A stretch of 55,367 nt of DNA, taken from positions 1-55,367 of the forward strand of contig NZ_JAPSKN010000020.1 of the NCBI RefSeq assembly GCF_031181705.1. Reading direction: 5' to 3'. Under the pieces are notes generated by a model. The model was not told where the DNA came from. It saw nothing but the letters and a program-made list of their open reading frames with translations, and ran no database searches. The DNA is from Streptomyces sp. GTDB lineage: Bacteria; Actinomycetota; Actinomycetes; Streptomycetales; Streptomycetaceae. Shown one piece after another: positions 30,636 through 39,638 of this stretch. The stretch's first letter is position 1; the number at the start of each line of letters is the position of its first letter. The position numbers and the translations under genes are program-made.

Positions 30636-32471
30636 TCACCCGAGGGCCCGGTCCAGGTTGAAGGCCGCGCTGATGAGCGCGAGGTGCGTGAAGGCCTGCG
30701 GGAAGTTGCCCTGCTGCTCCCCGGTGTGGCTGATCTCCTCGGCGTACAGGCCGAGATGGTTGGCGTAGGTCAGCATCTTCTCGAAGGCGAGACGCGCCTC
30801 GTCGATCCGGCCGGCGTGCACCAACGCCTCGACGTACCAGAACGAGCAGATGGAGAACGTCCCCTCGTCGCCGCGCAGTCCGTCGGGGCTGGAGCGCGGG
30901 TCGTAGCGGTAGACGAGCGAGTCGGACACCAGCTCCTCGGTCAGGGCGTCCAGCGTCGACAGCCACTTCGGGTCGGTCGGGGCGATGAACTTCGTCAGCG
31001 GCATCATCAGCACGGCCGCGTCCAGCACGTCACCGTCCTCGTGCTGCACGAAGGCCCGGCGCCGCTCGGACCACCCCCGGCTCATGATCCGCCGGTAGAT
31101 CGTGTCGCGGCACTCCCGCCAGCGGGGCAGGTCGGCGGGCAGCCCGCGCCGGTTGGCCATCCGGATGGCCCGCTCGATCGCCACCCAGCACATCAGCCGT
31201 GAGTACAGGAAGTTCCTGCGGCCACCCCGGGTCTCCCAGATGCCCTCGTCGGGCTGGTCCCAGTGCGTGCACACCCAGTCCACCAGGGCGCACACGTCGT
31301 CCCACTGGTCGCTGGAGACGGGCTGGGCCCACTTGTCGTAGAGGTAGATCGAGTCGATCAGCGCGCCGTAGATGTCGAGCTGCAGCTGGTCGGCCGCCGC
31401 GTTGCCGACCCGGACCGGCGCCGAACCGTGGTGGCCCTCCAGGTGGTCCAGCTCCCGCTCGGGCAGTTCCGTGCGCCCGTCGATGCCGTACATGATCTGC
31501 AGCGGACCGGAGTGCGTGCCGTCCCCGGGGCTGATGTGCCGGGACACGAACCGCATGAACGCCTCGGCCTCCCCGGTGAAGCCCAGCCTGAGCAGGGCGT
31601 AGACACAGAAGGCCGCGTCCCGCACCCACACGTAGCGGTAGTCCCAGTTGCGTTCGCCGCCGAGCCGCTCCGGCAGACTCGTCGTGGGCGCGGCGACGAT
31701 CGCCCCGGTCGGCGCGTAGGTGAGCAGCTTCAGGGTCAGCGCCGAGCGGTGCACCATCTCCCGCCAGCGGCCCTTGTACCGGGACGCCGACAGCCAGCGC
31801 CGCCAGTAGGCCACGGTCGCAGTGAACTGCTCCTCGGCCTCCGTGTGCGCGCACCGGCGGGGCGTCACGTCGCCGCCGACCTTGTCCAGCGCGAACACCG
31901 CCGACTCGCCCTCGGAGAGCTTGAAGTCCCCGCGCACGTCCGGCCCGTCGGCCTCCAGCGGCACGGTCGCGGTCAGCGCGAGCGACAGCCGCCCGGCCTG
32001 GAAGACGGCCGCCTCGCCGGTCAGCCGTACGGTGTGCGGCCGGGTGCCGTAGTCGAACCGCGGCGCCACACGCGTACGGAACGGGATCGAGCCGCGCACG
32101 CACACCACCCGTCGGATCAGCCGGTGCCGCTCGGCCTCGGCCCGCCCGCCGCCGACCGGCATGAAGTCCTGCACCTCGCCGACGCCGTCCTCGGTGAAGA
32201 ACCGGGTGATCAGCACGTTCGTGTCGGGGAAGTAGAACTGCTTGGTCCGGGCCGGCACGGCCGCCGCCAGCTCGAAGCAGCCGCCGCGCTCGGCGTCCAG
32301 GATCGCGGCGAAGACGCTCGGAGCGTCGAAGGAGGGGCAGCAGTACCAGTCGATCGTGCCGTCGGTCCCCACCAGGGCCACGCTGCGCAGATCGCCGATC
32401 AGCCCGTGCTCCGCGATCGGCACGTACCGCCGCCCGCCCGGCCCGCCCCGGTCCTGTGCCGTTCCGCCCAT
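30636..32471 (-). CDS. glycoside hydrolase family 15 protein (glucoamylase/trehalase-like)
   Basis: 611 residues, ATG at 32471. The N-terminal beta-sandwich carries IAEHGLIGDLRSVALVGTDGTIDWYCCP, the standard start of bacterial GH15-like proteins. The (alpha/alpha)6 barrel has NWDYRYVWVRDAAF and EGIWETRGGRRNFLYSRLMCWVAIERA, the latter with the probable catalytic Glu. C-terminal EGTFSICSFWYVEAL holds the second acid. No signal peptide was seen, so it is probably cytoplasmic. In actinobacteria such proteins include trehalases as well as glucoamylases; the substrate cannot be fixed. It converges on the His-rich protein gene with a 3-bp gap and no clear terminator. Confidence 0.88.
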   Translation of the reverse strand: MGGTAQDRGGPGGRRYVPIAEHGLIGDLRSVALVGTDGTIDWYCCPSFDAPSVFAAILDAERGGCFELAAAVPARTKQFYFPDTNVLITRFFTEDGVGEVQDFMPVGGGRAEAERHRLIRRVVCVRGSIPFRTRVAPRFDYGTRPHTVRLTGEAAVFQAGRLSLALTATVPLEADGPDVRGDFKLSEGESAVFALDKVGGDVTPRRCAHTEAEEQFTATVAYWRRWLSASRYKGRWREMVHRSALTLKLLTYAPTGAIVAAPTTSLPERLGGERNWDYRYVWVRDAAFCVYALLRLGFTGEAEAFMRFVSRHISPGDGTHSGPLQIMYGIDGRTELPERELDHLEGHHGSAPVRVGNAAADQLQLDIYGALIDSIYLYDKWAQPVSSDQWDDVCALVDWVCTHWDQPDEGIWETRGGRRNFLYSRLMCWVAIERAIRMANRRGLPADLPRWRECRDTIYRRIMSRGWSERRRAFVQHEDGDVLDAAVLMMPLTKFIAPTDPKWLSTLDALTEELVSDSLVYRYDPRSSPDGLRGDEGTFSICSFWYVEALVHAGRIDEARLAFEKMLTYANHLGLYAEEISHTGEQQGNFPQAFTHLALISAAFNLDRALG

Positions 32472-32778
32472 GACAGCCTCCCTGCCCCGGTACGCGCCTC
32501 AGCCCCAGCGTAGGACGGCCGGCCCGGCACCGCCGTCGCGCCGTGGGGACCGGGGGACGGCCCCCGGGGTCGTGGTCACTCGGTGGGGACCGGTGTCGGC
32601 CTGCTGGGGGACGCGGACATCCCGTGGGGCCGGCGGATGGCCCGCCGGGCCCCGCGGTCGCAGTGTGGGCACCCGCCGACGGCCCGCCGGGCCCCGCGGT
32701 CGCACCGTCAGCACGGCGAACGACCCGCCGGGCCCGCTCACTCCGTGAGCACGGCGAACGACCCGCCGCGACCCGCGG
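32472..32778. repeat. intergenic region with imperfect tandem GC-rich repeats
   Basis: No gene is supported in these 307 bp. From about 32638 the sequence repeats a unit of roughly 38-46 bp built on CCCGCCGGGCCCCGCGGTC followed by a CACCGT(G/C)AGCACGGCGAACG segment: near 32640, 32680, 32722 and 32758. The last copy runs into the final codons and stop of the DeoR gene. A looser GTGGGGACCGG repeat lies at 32542 and 32582. It looks like duplication of the 3' end of the regulator gene. Confidence 0.65.
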
Positions 32779-33558
32779 TCACACCGTGAGCACCCGCAGC
32801 CCGGCCTCCTCGAATCCCCGTACCGTCTCCGGGGCGGCCGCCGTGTCCGTGACCAGCGTGTCCACCGCCTCCGCCGCGCAGATCCGGGCGAACGCCCGCT
32901 GCCCCAGCTTGCTGGAGTCGGCCGCCACGACCACCCGCTCGGCCCGTTCGCACAGCAACCGGTTGATCGCGGCCTCCGCCTCGTCGTGCGCCGCGGCACC
33001 GTGCGTGACGTCGAAGGCGACGACGCCGAGCACCGCCACGTCGACCGTGACCTGCCCGAGCACCCCGTCCGCGAGCGGCCCCACCAGCTCGTACGACTGC
33101 GCCCGCGCGACACCGCCGGTCAGCACGATCTTGAACTGGGGACGCACGGCCAGCTCGCAGGCGATGTTCAGCGCGTTCGTCACCACGGTCAGCGCCGGCG
33201 AGCCGGACGCCAGGTCCCCGCGCACGGCCAGGGCCCGGGCCACCTCCGTGGTGGTCGTGCCGCCGGTCAGCCCGACCGCCTCCCCGGGCGCGACCAGATC
33301 CGCGACGGCCTTGGCGATCCGCTGCTTCTCGCAGGCGCGCCGGGCCGTCTTGTAGCGCAGCGGCAGCTCGTAGGACACGCCGTGCACGACCGCGCCGCCC
33401 CGCGTGCGCACCAGCATCTGCTGCTCGGCCAGCCCGTCGAAGTCACGGCGGATCGTCGCCGCCGACACCCCCAGCTCCCGGGCCGCGTCCTCGACGTCCA
33501 GCCGGCCGCGCTCCACGAGCAGTTCCAGCAGCGCCTTCCAGCGGGCGTCACGCGACAT
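32779..33558 (-). CDS. DeoR/GlpR-family transcriptional regulator
   Basis: 259 residues from ATG 33558, preceded by GGTGGAGG. The longer in-frame start at 33663 would run into the divergent promoter. N-terminal DeoR-type helix-turn-helix: LDVEDAARELGVSAATIRRDFDGL, then RGGAV. The C-terminal sugar-phosphate sensor domain (DeoRC) has LTGGTTTTEVARAL, TNALNIA and LTGG. It is divergent from the SIS-domain and aldolase genes, so it probably represses them and responds to a phosphorylated sugar of that pathway. The 3' end lies inside a tandem repeat. Confidence 0.88.
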   Translation of the reverse strand: MSRDARWKALLELLVERGRLDVEDAARELGVSAATIRRDFDGLAEQQMLVRTRGGAVVHGVSYELPLRYKTARRACEKQRIAKAVADLVAPGEAVGLTGGTTTTEVARALAVRGDLASGSPALTVVTNALNIACELAVRPQFKIVLTGGVARAQSYELVGPLADGVLGQVTVDVAVLGVVAFDVTHGAAAHDEAEAAINRLLCERAERVVVAADSSKLGQRAFARICAAEAVDTLVTDTAAAPETVRGFEEAGLRVLTV

Positions 33559-33616
33559 CCGCACCTCCACCTCTCGATCTCCGGGCGACCTTAACTCAGC
33601 CGATGCGCCCGCATGC

Positions 33617-33644
33617 TTGATGATGCTCGAAAGCTGGCGATATC
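33617..33644 (+). promoter_or_regulatory. probable promoter of the SIS/aldolase operon
   Basis: TTGATG (33617-33622) and GATATC (33639-33644) are 16 bp apart, 49 bp before the SIS gene ATG in the divergent intergenic region. The spacer, with GATGCTCGAAAGC, is the natural place for a DeoR-type operator, but I see no clear symmetric site. Assignment rests on spacing and position only. Confidence 0.4.
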
Positions 33645-33692
33645 TTGCAACAACGATCAGCACCGGGTTGAGATCACCGCGGAGGGTGCGGC

Positions 33693-34574
33693 ATGACGCA
33701 TGTCGAGGACGAACTGACCAGTCAGCCCGAGTGCTGGACCCGGGCCGCCTCGGAGGCGGCGGATCACGCGGGGGCGCTGCCGGCCCCGGGCGAGCGGGTG
33801 GCGCTCGTCGGCTGCGGCACCTCGTACTTCATGGCGCAGGCGGCCGCCGCCCTGCGCGAGGGCGCGGGCCAGGGCGAGACCGACGCGTTCGCCGCCTCCG
33901 AGTTCCCGGACGGCCGTCCCTACGACCGGGTCGTCGCCCTCACCCGCTCGGGCACCACGACCGAGGTCCTCGACCTGCTCGGCCGGCTGAAGGGCCGCAT
34001 CCGCACCACCGCGATCACCGCCGACCCGGACACCCCCGTCCGGACGGCCGCCGACGACCTCGCCGTCCTCGCCTACGCGGACGAACGGTCCGTCGTCCAG
34101 ACCCGGTTCGCCACCACCGCCCTCACCCTCCTGCGCGCCCACCTCGGCCTCCACCCCCACGCCGCGGTCACCGACGCGCGAACCGCCCTGGCCGAGCCCC
34201 TGCCCGAAGGGACGGTGGGCCGCGGGCAGTTCACCTTCCTCGGACGCGGCTGGACCGTCGGCCTGGCGAACGAGGCCGCGCTGAAGATGCGCGAGGCCGC
34301 CCTGGCCTGGGCGGAGGCGTACCCGGCGATGGAGTACCGGCACGGCCCGATCAGCGTCAGCACCACCGGCACCGTCACCTGGATGCTCGGCGACGCGCCG
34401 GACGGGCTCGCCGAACAGGTGGGCGCCACCGGGGCGCTGTGGATCGCAGGCGACCTGGACCCGCTCGCCGAACTGGTCCGGGCCCAGCGCCTCGCGGTCG
34501 CCGTCGCCGCGTCCCGCGGACTGGACCCCGACCGCCCGCGCCACCTCACCCGCTCGGTGATCCTCGCGCCCTGA
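33693..34574 (+). CDS. SIS-domain sugar isomerase/deaminase-like protein
   Basis: 293 residues with GGAGGG before the ATG. Two SIS (sugar isomerase) folds are visible. The first has VALVGCGTSYFMAQAAAALRE and ALTRSGTTTEVLDLL; the second has FTFLGRGWTVGLANEAALKMREAALAWAEAYPAMEYRHGPIS. The pattern matches the isomerase half of GlmS and AgaS-like proteins. These bind phosphosugars and isomerise or deaminate amino sugars. Followed 13 bp later by a class II aldolase and preceded by a divergent DeoR regulator, it probably belongs to amino-sugar or galactosamine-type catabolism. The substrate is not determined by sequence. Confidence 0.82.
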   Translation: MTHVEDELTSQPECWTRAASEAADHAGALPAPGERVALVGCGTSYFMAQAAAALREGAGQGETDAFAASEFPDGRPYDRVVALTRSGTTTEVLDLLGRLKGRIRTTAITADPDTPVRTAADDLAVLAYADERSVVQTRFATTALTLLRAHLGLHPHAAVTDARTALAEPLPEGTVGRGQFTFLGRGWTVGLANEAALKMREAALAWAEAYPAMEYRHGPISVSTTGTVTWMLGDAPDGLAEQVGATGALWIAGDLDPLAELVRAQRLAVAVAASRGLDPDRPRHLTRSVILAP

Positions 34575-34587
34575 CCCTGGAGACCCC

Positions 34588-35448
34588 GTGCCCCTTGCCA
34601 CCACCGGCGAACTCGTCGGCCGCGCCGCCGCCGCCCGCCGCGCCGTCGCCTCGTTCAACATCATCACCCTCGAGCACGTCGAGGCCGTCGTCGCGGGCGC
34701 CGAGTCCGCGCGGGCCCCCGTCGTCCTCCAGGTCAGCGAGAACGCGGTCCGGTTCCGCGGCGGACAGTTGCTGCCGCTCGCCCGCGCCGCCGCCGCGGCC
34801 GCCGAACAGGCCGCCGTACCCGTCGCCCTCCACCTCGACCACGTGCAGAGCGACGCCCTGCTGCACCAGGCCGTGGACGCCGGCTTCAGCTCCGTGATGT
34901 ACGACGCGGCCCGGCTGCCCTACGAGGAGAACCTCGCCGCGACCCGGGCGGCGGTCGACTGGGCCCACTCCCAAGGCCTCTGGATCGAGGCCGAGTTGGG
35001 CCAGATCGGCGGCAAGAACGGCAGACCCCCGCTGGACGCCCACGCCCCGGGCGCCCGCACCGACCCCGAGGAGGCCCGCGCCTTCGTCGCCGACTCGGGC
35101 GTGGACGCCCTGGCCGTCGCCGTCGGCAGCGCCCACGCCATGACCACCCGCACGGCGGCCCTCGACCACGCACTCCTCAAGCGCCTGTCGGCCGCCCTGG
35201 ACGTCCCGCTGGTCCTGCACGGCTCCTCCGGCGTCCCGGACGGCGAACTCACCGCCGCGGTCGCGGGCGGCATCACCAAGGTCAACATCGGCACGGCCCT
35301 GAACATCGCGCTGACCGGCGCGGTCCGGGAGTTCCTCACCGACCGCCCGGAAGCGGTCGACCCGCGCGGCTACCTCACGGCCGCCCGGGAGGCGATGACC
35401 CGGACCGTGGCCCGGACCCTCGGGACACTCGGCGCGCCTACCGCTTGA
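34588..35448 (+). CDS. class II fructose/tagatose-bisphosphate aldolase family protein
   Basis: 286 residues from GTG 34588. Motifs of zinc-dependent class II aldolases are present: AVASFNIITLEHVEAVV, VALHLDHVQSDALLHQAVDAGFSSVMYD with zinc-binding His residues, EAELGQIGG, VAVGSAHA, LVLHGSSGVPD, and the final GGITKVNIGTAL. It would cleave ketose-bisphosphates to dihydroxyacetone phosphate plus an aldehyde. In this operon tagatose-bisphosphate (KbaY/GatY-like) is as likely as fructose-bisphosphate. Its last 11 bp overlap the convergent rlmG gene. Confidence 0.87.
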   Translation: MPLATTGELVGRAAAARRAVASFNIITLEHVEAVVAGAESARAPVVLQVSENAVRFRGGQLLPLARAAAAAAEQAAVPVALHLDHVQSDALLHQAVDAGFSSVMYDAARLPYEENLAATRAAVDWAHSQGLWIEAELGQIGGKNGRPPLDAHAPGARTDPEEARAFVADSGVDALAVAVGSAHAMTTRTAALDHALLKRLSAALDVPLVLHGSSGVPDGELTAAVAGGITKVNIGTALNIALTGAVREFLTDRPEAVDPRGYLTAAREAMTRTVARTLGTLGAPTA

Positions 35449-36580
35449 CGGCCTTCAGCACCACGAACTTCGGGTCGCTCGCTACGACCCGGCTGTTGCC
35501 GAACAGCTTCCGCAGCTTGACGTGGTAGCCCAGGTGCCGGTTGCCGATCACCCACAGCTCCCCGCCGGGCCGCAGCGCGCGCCGCGCCCCGCTGAACATC
35601 CGCCAGGCCGTGGCGTCCGTCGTCGCCTGGTGGGAGTGGAAGGGCGGGTTGTTGAGGACCAGGTCGACACTGTCCGGCGGCACCCCGTCCAGCCCGTCGC
35701 CCACCCGGAACTCGGCATGCCCGGACAGGCCGTTCACCCGGTACGTGGCCTCTGCCGACGCCACGGCCTGGAACGACTCGTCGACGAACAGCACGTCGGC
35801 GTCCGGGTCGGCCAGCGCCACCGCCGTCCCCACGACCCCGTTGCCGCACCCGAGGTCCACCACCCGGCCGCCCCGGCCCTGTGGCAGGTGCCGCAGGAAG
35901 AACCGGGTGCCGATGTCGAGCCGGTCCGCGCAGAAGACCCCCGCGTGATTGACCACCGTGCGCCCGGAGACGCTGCCGATCCCGTCCGGCAGCGTGTAGA
36001 CGTACGGCCACGGACGGGCCGGCCGCTCCCGTGCCGGATCCGGCGTGCAGAGGATCAGCCGGGCCTTCTTCTCGGCCAGGGAGGTGCGGGTCGGGCCGAG
36101 GATCCGCTCGAACAACCGGAGCGTCGAGGTGTGGATCTCCTTCACCATCCCCGTGCCCACGACCACCGTCCCGGCGTGCACCGCGGGCGCCAGCCGCAGC
36201 AACTGGTCCTCCAGCAGCGCCAGGCTCTTCGGCACCCGCACCAGCAGCACGTCGATCCGCTCCGGGGGCGGGTCCTGGGTGGTGAGCAGCCGTACCCCGC
36301 CCGGTTCGGCCCCGGCCCGCGCCAGGTTCGCGCGCGTCGCCTCCTGCGTCAGGTACGAGTCGGTGATCTGCACCGGCCGGTGCTCCGCGAGCGCCGTGAC
36401 CAGCGCGCCCCAGCGGTCCCCGACCACCACGACCGTGCCCGACAGCGGGACGTCCTCCGCGGCCAGATGCCGCAGCAGGTACTCGTCGGAGGCGTCCCAG
36501 GCGCGCAGCGTCTCGCGCGGGTCCTCGGGGAAACGGGTCAGCGCGAGCGCGCCCCACGGGGTCGTCATACGGTCGTTCAT
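35438..36580 (-). CDS. rlmG: 23S rRNA guanine-N2 methyltransferase, RlmG-like
   Basis: 380 residues. Two tandem methyltransferase-like domains: a degenerate N-terminal one and a catalytic C-terminal one with VVDLGCGNGVVGTAVALADP and the NPPFH catalytic motif typical of RsmC/RlmG N2-guanine methyltransferases. It also has FCADRLDIGTRFFLRHLP. E. coli RlmG modifies G1835 of 23S rRNA. RsmC (16S) is the close alternative. Two possible starts (residues 1 and 5) are close together. Convergent with the aldolase gene with 11 bp overlap. Confidence 0.82.
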   Translation of the reverse strand: MNDRMTTPWGALALTRFPEDPRETLRAWDASDEYLLRHLAAEDVPLSGTVVVVGDRWGALVTALAEHRPVQITDSYLTQEATRANLARAGAEPGGVRLLTTQDPPPERIDVLLVRVPKSLALLEDQLLRLAPAVHAGTVVVGTGMVKEIHTSTLRLFERILGPTRTSLAEKKARLILCTPDPARERPARPWPYVYTLPDGIGSVSGRTVVNHAGVFCADRLDIGTRFFLRHLPQGRGGRVVDLGCGNGVVGTAVALADPDADVLFVDESFQAVASAEATYRVNGLSGHAEFRVGDGLDGVPPDSVDLVLNNPPFHSHQATTDATAWRMFSGARRALRPGGELWVIGNRHLGYHVKLRKLFGNSRVVASDPKFVVLKAVKR

Positions 36581-36627
36581 CGTGCGTCCAGGCTAGCCGA
36601 GCCGCAGCTCAGTCCCGGTCGGGCAGG

Positions 36628-37278
36628 ATGGAGGGCATGGACGGCGAGCTGTTCCCCAGGGCCCGTGCCGAGGTCGCGCCCGGCGCGGTGCACGTGCCGG
36701 ACTGGCTGGGCGCCGAGGAGCAGCGGGCCCTGCTCGGCGCGTGTCGCGAGTGGGCCCGGCCGCCCGCCGGACTGCGCACGGTCCGCACCCCCGGCGGCGG
36801 CACCATGACCGCCCGGCAGGTGTGCCTGGGCTGGCACTGGTACCCCTACGGCTACGCCCGCACGGTCACCGACGGGGACGGCGCCCCGGTCAAGCCCTTC
36901 CCGCACTGGCTGGGCGACCTGGGCCGCCGGGCCGTCCGTGACACCCTCGGGGGCCCGGCGCCCGCCTACGACATCGCGCTGATCAACTTCTACGGCGCCG
37001 ACGCCCGCATGGGCATGCACCGCGACAGCGACGAGCAGTCGGACGCGCCGGTGGTGTCACTGAGCCTCGGCGACACCTGCGTCTTCCGCTTCGGCAACAC
37101 CGAGACCCGCACCCGGCCCTGGACCGACGTCGAGCTGCGCAGCGGCGACCTGTTCGTCTTCGGCGGCCCCTCCCGGCTCGCCCACCACGGGGTGCCCCGG
37201 GTGCACGCGGGCACGGCACCGCCCGGGCTCGGCCTGACCGGACGGCTCAACATCACGCTCCGGGTCAGCGGCCGGTAG
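36628..37278 (+). CDS. AlkB-like 2-oxoglutarate/Fe(II) dioxygenase
   Basis: 216 residues; an alternative ATG lies 9 bp downstream at 36637. Motifs of the AlkB family: LINFYGADARMGMHRDSDE gives the iron-binding His-x-Asp, RLAHHGVPRV supplies the distal His, and RLNITLRVSG supplies the 2-oxoglutarate-binding Arg. This family oxidatively demethylates alkylated bases in DNA or RNA. It is a stand-alone gene between rlmG and a ROK regulator, so the context adds nothing to the substrate. Confidence 0.9.
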   Translation: MEGMDGELFPRARAEVAPGAVHVPDWLGAEEQRALLGACREWARPPAGLRTVRTPGGGTMTARQVCLGWHWYPYGYARTVTDGDGAPVKPFPHWLGDLGRRAVRDTLGGPAPAYDIALINFYGADARMGMHRDSDEQSDAPVVSLSLGDTCVFRFGNTETRTRPWTDVELRSGDLFVFGGPSRLAHHGVPRVHAGTAPPGLGLTGRLNITLRVSGR

Positions 37279-37314
37279 GACGCCGCTCCGGCGGATCATG
37301 ACAGACTCGCCCTC

Positions 37315-38559
37315 ATGAGCGGGAAGGCGGACCCCCGGCCGGGGGACGGGAGCACGTCGAGGACACGGCTGGACCGGGGGCGCACGGCCCTCGGACCCGC
37401 GCTGGAGCTCGTGCACACCGGACGCGCCCCGACCCGGGCCGTGCTCACCGCCGAGCTGGGTGTGACCCGGGCGACGGCCGGCGCGGTCGCCGCCGAGCTG
37501 GAGGCGCTGGGGCTGATCCGGGTCGACGCCCGGCCCGGCGCGGCGGCCGGCTCGCAGGGCCGGCCCTCGCACCGGCTCGCCGTCGCCGAGGACGGGCCCG
37601 TCGCCCTCGCCGCGCAGGTCCACACCGACGGGTTCCGGGCGGCGCTGGTCGGGCTGGGCGGCCGGATCGTCGCCACCGCGCCCGGGTGCGAGACGGTCGA
37701 CGCCGACCCGGCGAAGGTCCTCGCCTCCGTCGTCACGGCCGGTGCCGAGCTGCTGCGCGAGACCGGGCGCAGATGCGTCGGCGCGGGCCTGGCCGTACCG
37801 TCCGCCGTCGCCGAACCCGAGGGCCTGGCCCTCAACCCGCTGCACCTGGCCTGGCCCGCGGGCGCACCCGTGCGGGACATCTTCGCCGAGCAGGTGCGCG
37901 CGGCCGGCATCGAGGGACCCGCCTTCGCCGCCAACGACGTCAACCTCGCCGCGCTCGCCGAGCACCGGCACGGCGCCGGACGCGGTTCCCGCGACCTGCT
38001 GTGCGTGGCCACCGGCCACCGGGGTGTCGGCGGCGCGCTCGTCCTCGACGGCCGCCTGCACCGGGGCAGTTCGGGCCTCGCCCTGGAAGTCGGCCACCTC
38101 ACCGTGCACCCCGAGGGCCGCCCCTGCCACTGCGGCAGCCGCGGCTGCCTCGACGTGGAGACCGACCCGCTGGCCTTCCTCACCGAGGCCGGACGCGAGC
38201 CCGGCCCCGAGGTGTCCCTGCTCCAGCAGTCCATCGACCTCGTGCGCCACCACTACGACGACCCGGGCGTGCGCACCGCCACCGAGGCCCTCATCGACCG
38301 GCTCGGCCTCGGACTGGCCGGCCTGGTCAACATCCTCAACCCGGACCGGATCATCCTCGGCGGCCTGCACCGCACGCTCCTGGAGGCGGACCCGGGCCGC
38401 CTGCGCGCGGTCGTCGCCGACCGCAGCCTGTGGGGCCAGAGCGGCGGCGTCCCCATCCTGGCGTGCACCCTCGACCACAACAGCCTGGTCGGCGCGGCCG
38501 AACTGGCCTGGCAGCCGGTCCTCGACGATCCGCTGGGAGCCCTGACGGACCGCCACTGA
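37315..38559 (+). CDS. ROK-family transcriptional regulator
   Basis: 414 residues. An N-terminal winged helix-turn-helix (RAVLTAELGVTRATAGAVAAELEALGLI) is followed by an actin-like ROK fold. It has the zinc-type motif CHCGSRGCLDVE in place of the usual CxCGxxGCxE, EVGHLTVHPEGRPC, and NPDRIILGG. The ATP-binding DxGxT motif is not obvious, which suits a regulator of the NagC/XylR type rather than a sugar kinase. It lies about 2 kb from the SIS/aldolase genes and may belong to sugar control more broadly. Its target is unknown. Confidence 0.85.
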   Translation: MSGKADPRPGDGSTSRTRLDRGRTALGPALELVHTGRAPTRAVLTAELGVTRATAGAVAAELEALGLIRVDARPGAAAGSQGRPSHRLAVAEDGPVALAAQVHTDGFRAALVGLGGRIVATAPGCETVDADPAKVLASVVTAGAELLRETGRRCVGAGLAVPSAVAEPEGLALNPLHLAWPAGAPVRDIFAEQVRAAGIEGPAFAANDVNLAALAEHRHGAGRGSRDLLCVATGHRGVGGALVLDGRLHRGSSGLALEVGHLTVHPEGRPCHCGSRGCLDVETDPLAFLTEAGREPGPEVSLLQQSIDLVRHHYDDPGVRTATEALIDRLGLGLAGLVNILNPDRIILGGLHRTLLEADPGRLRAVVADRSLWGQSGGVPILACTLDHNSLVGAAELAWQPVLDDPLGALTDRH

Positions 38560-38718
38560 CCCGGAGTCACCCGTCCGCCGGGCACTCACGGCCGAACCGG
38601 AACCTGACCCCACTGGTATCAGGCTTGACCCGGTCGCTTCCGGGAAGGCGAGCCGCCGAGCGGGCAGGCTGGTGGGCAGACAGCAGGCCCGCACCGCACC
38701 ACCGAGGAAGTGGACGCA

Positions 38719-39609
38719 ATGACCGACCAGCTCACCGTGAGCGTTCTGGGCACCGGCATCATGGGCGCCGCGATGGCCCGCAACCTCGCCCGCGCCGGGC
38801 ACACCGTCCGGGCCTGGAACCGCACCCGCGCCAAGGCCGAACCCCTGGCCGCCGAGGGCGTCCACATCGCCGGCACGCCCGCCGAGGCGGTCCGGGGCGC
38901 CGACGTCGTCCTGACCATGCTCCACGACGGTCCCGCCGCCCTGGACACCGTGCGCGAGGCCGCCCCCGCCCTGCGCCCCGGCACCCCGTGGGTGCAGTCC
39001 AGCACCGCCGGCATCGAGGACGTCGCCGCGCTGGCCGCCTTCGCCCGCGAGCACGACCTGGTCTTCTACGACGCCCCCGTCCTGGGCACCCGGCAGCCCG
39101 CCGAGGCCGGGAAGCTGACCGTGCTCGCCGCCGGGCCGGCCGAGGGCAGGGACCGGGTGACGCCCGTCTTCGAGGCCGTCGGCGTGCGCACCGTGTGGAC
39201 CGGCGAGGACGGCGCCACGGGCGCCGCCACCCGGCTGAAGCTGGTCGCCAACAGCTGGGTCCTCGCCGTCACGGCCGCCGCGGGGGAGACCCTCGCCCTG
39301 GCGAAGGCCCTCGACGTGGATCCGCGCGACTTCTTCGACCTCGTCTCGGGCGGCCCGCTCGACATGGGCTATCTGCGCGCCAAGTCCGACCTGGTCCTCG
39401 CCGGCAGGCTCACCCCGCCCCAGTTCGCGGTGAGCACCGCCGCCAAGGACGCCCACCTGATCGTCCGGGCCGGCGCCGAACACGGCGTCCGCCTGGACGT
39501 GGCCGAGGCCGCCGCCGCCCGCATGGAGCGCGCCGCCGCCCGGGGCCACGGAGACGAGGACATGGCCGCCGCCTACTTCGCCAGCTTCGACGACGGCCCG
39601 TCCGCCTGA
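38719..39609 (+). CDS. NAD(P)-dependent beta-hydroxyacid dehydrogenase family protein
   Basis: 296 residues from ATG 38719, which has GAGGAAG at 38704-38710; GTG 38710 is in frame but sits on that site. The Rossmann motif reads VLGTGIMGAAMARNLARAG. Catalytic-region blocks of the 3-hydroxyisobutyrate/6-phosphogluconate dehydrogenase superfamily follow: FYDAPVLGTRQPAEAGKLTVLAAG and LKLVANSWVL with the probable catalytic Lys. Its substrate is unknown. It is followed 29 bp later by an F420/FMN-type gene, and both may be co-transcribed. Confidence 0.87.
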   Translation: MTDQLTVSVLGTGIMGAAMARNLARAGHTVRAWNRTRAKAEPLAAEGVHIAGTPAEAVRGADVVLTMLHDGPAALDTVREAAPALRPGTPWVQSSTAGIEDVAALAAFAREHDLVFYDAPVLGTRQPAEAGKLTVLAAGPAEGRDRVTPVFEAVGVRTVWTGEDGATGAATRLKLVANSWVLAVTAAAGETLALAKALDVDPRDFFDLVSGGPLDMGYLRAKSDLVLAGRLTPPQFAVSTAAKDAHLIVRAGAEHGVRLDVAEAAAARMERAAARGHGDEDMAAAYFASFDDGPSA

Positions 39610-39638
39610 ACACCCCTCGACACCCAGGAGGTTCCACC

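Noticed and set aside
32600..32800. CRISPR-like repeats
   Set aside because: Units are imperfect, adjoin without unique spacers, and run into a coding 3' end; no cas genes are present. Better explained as tandem duplication.
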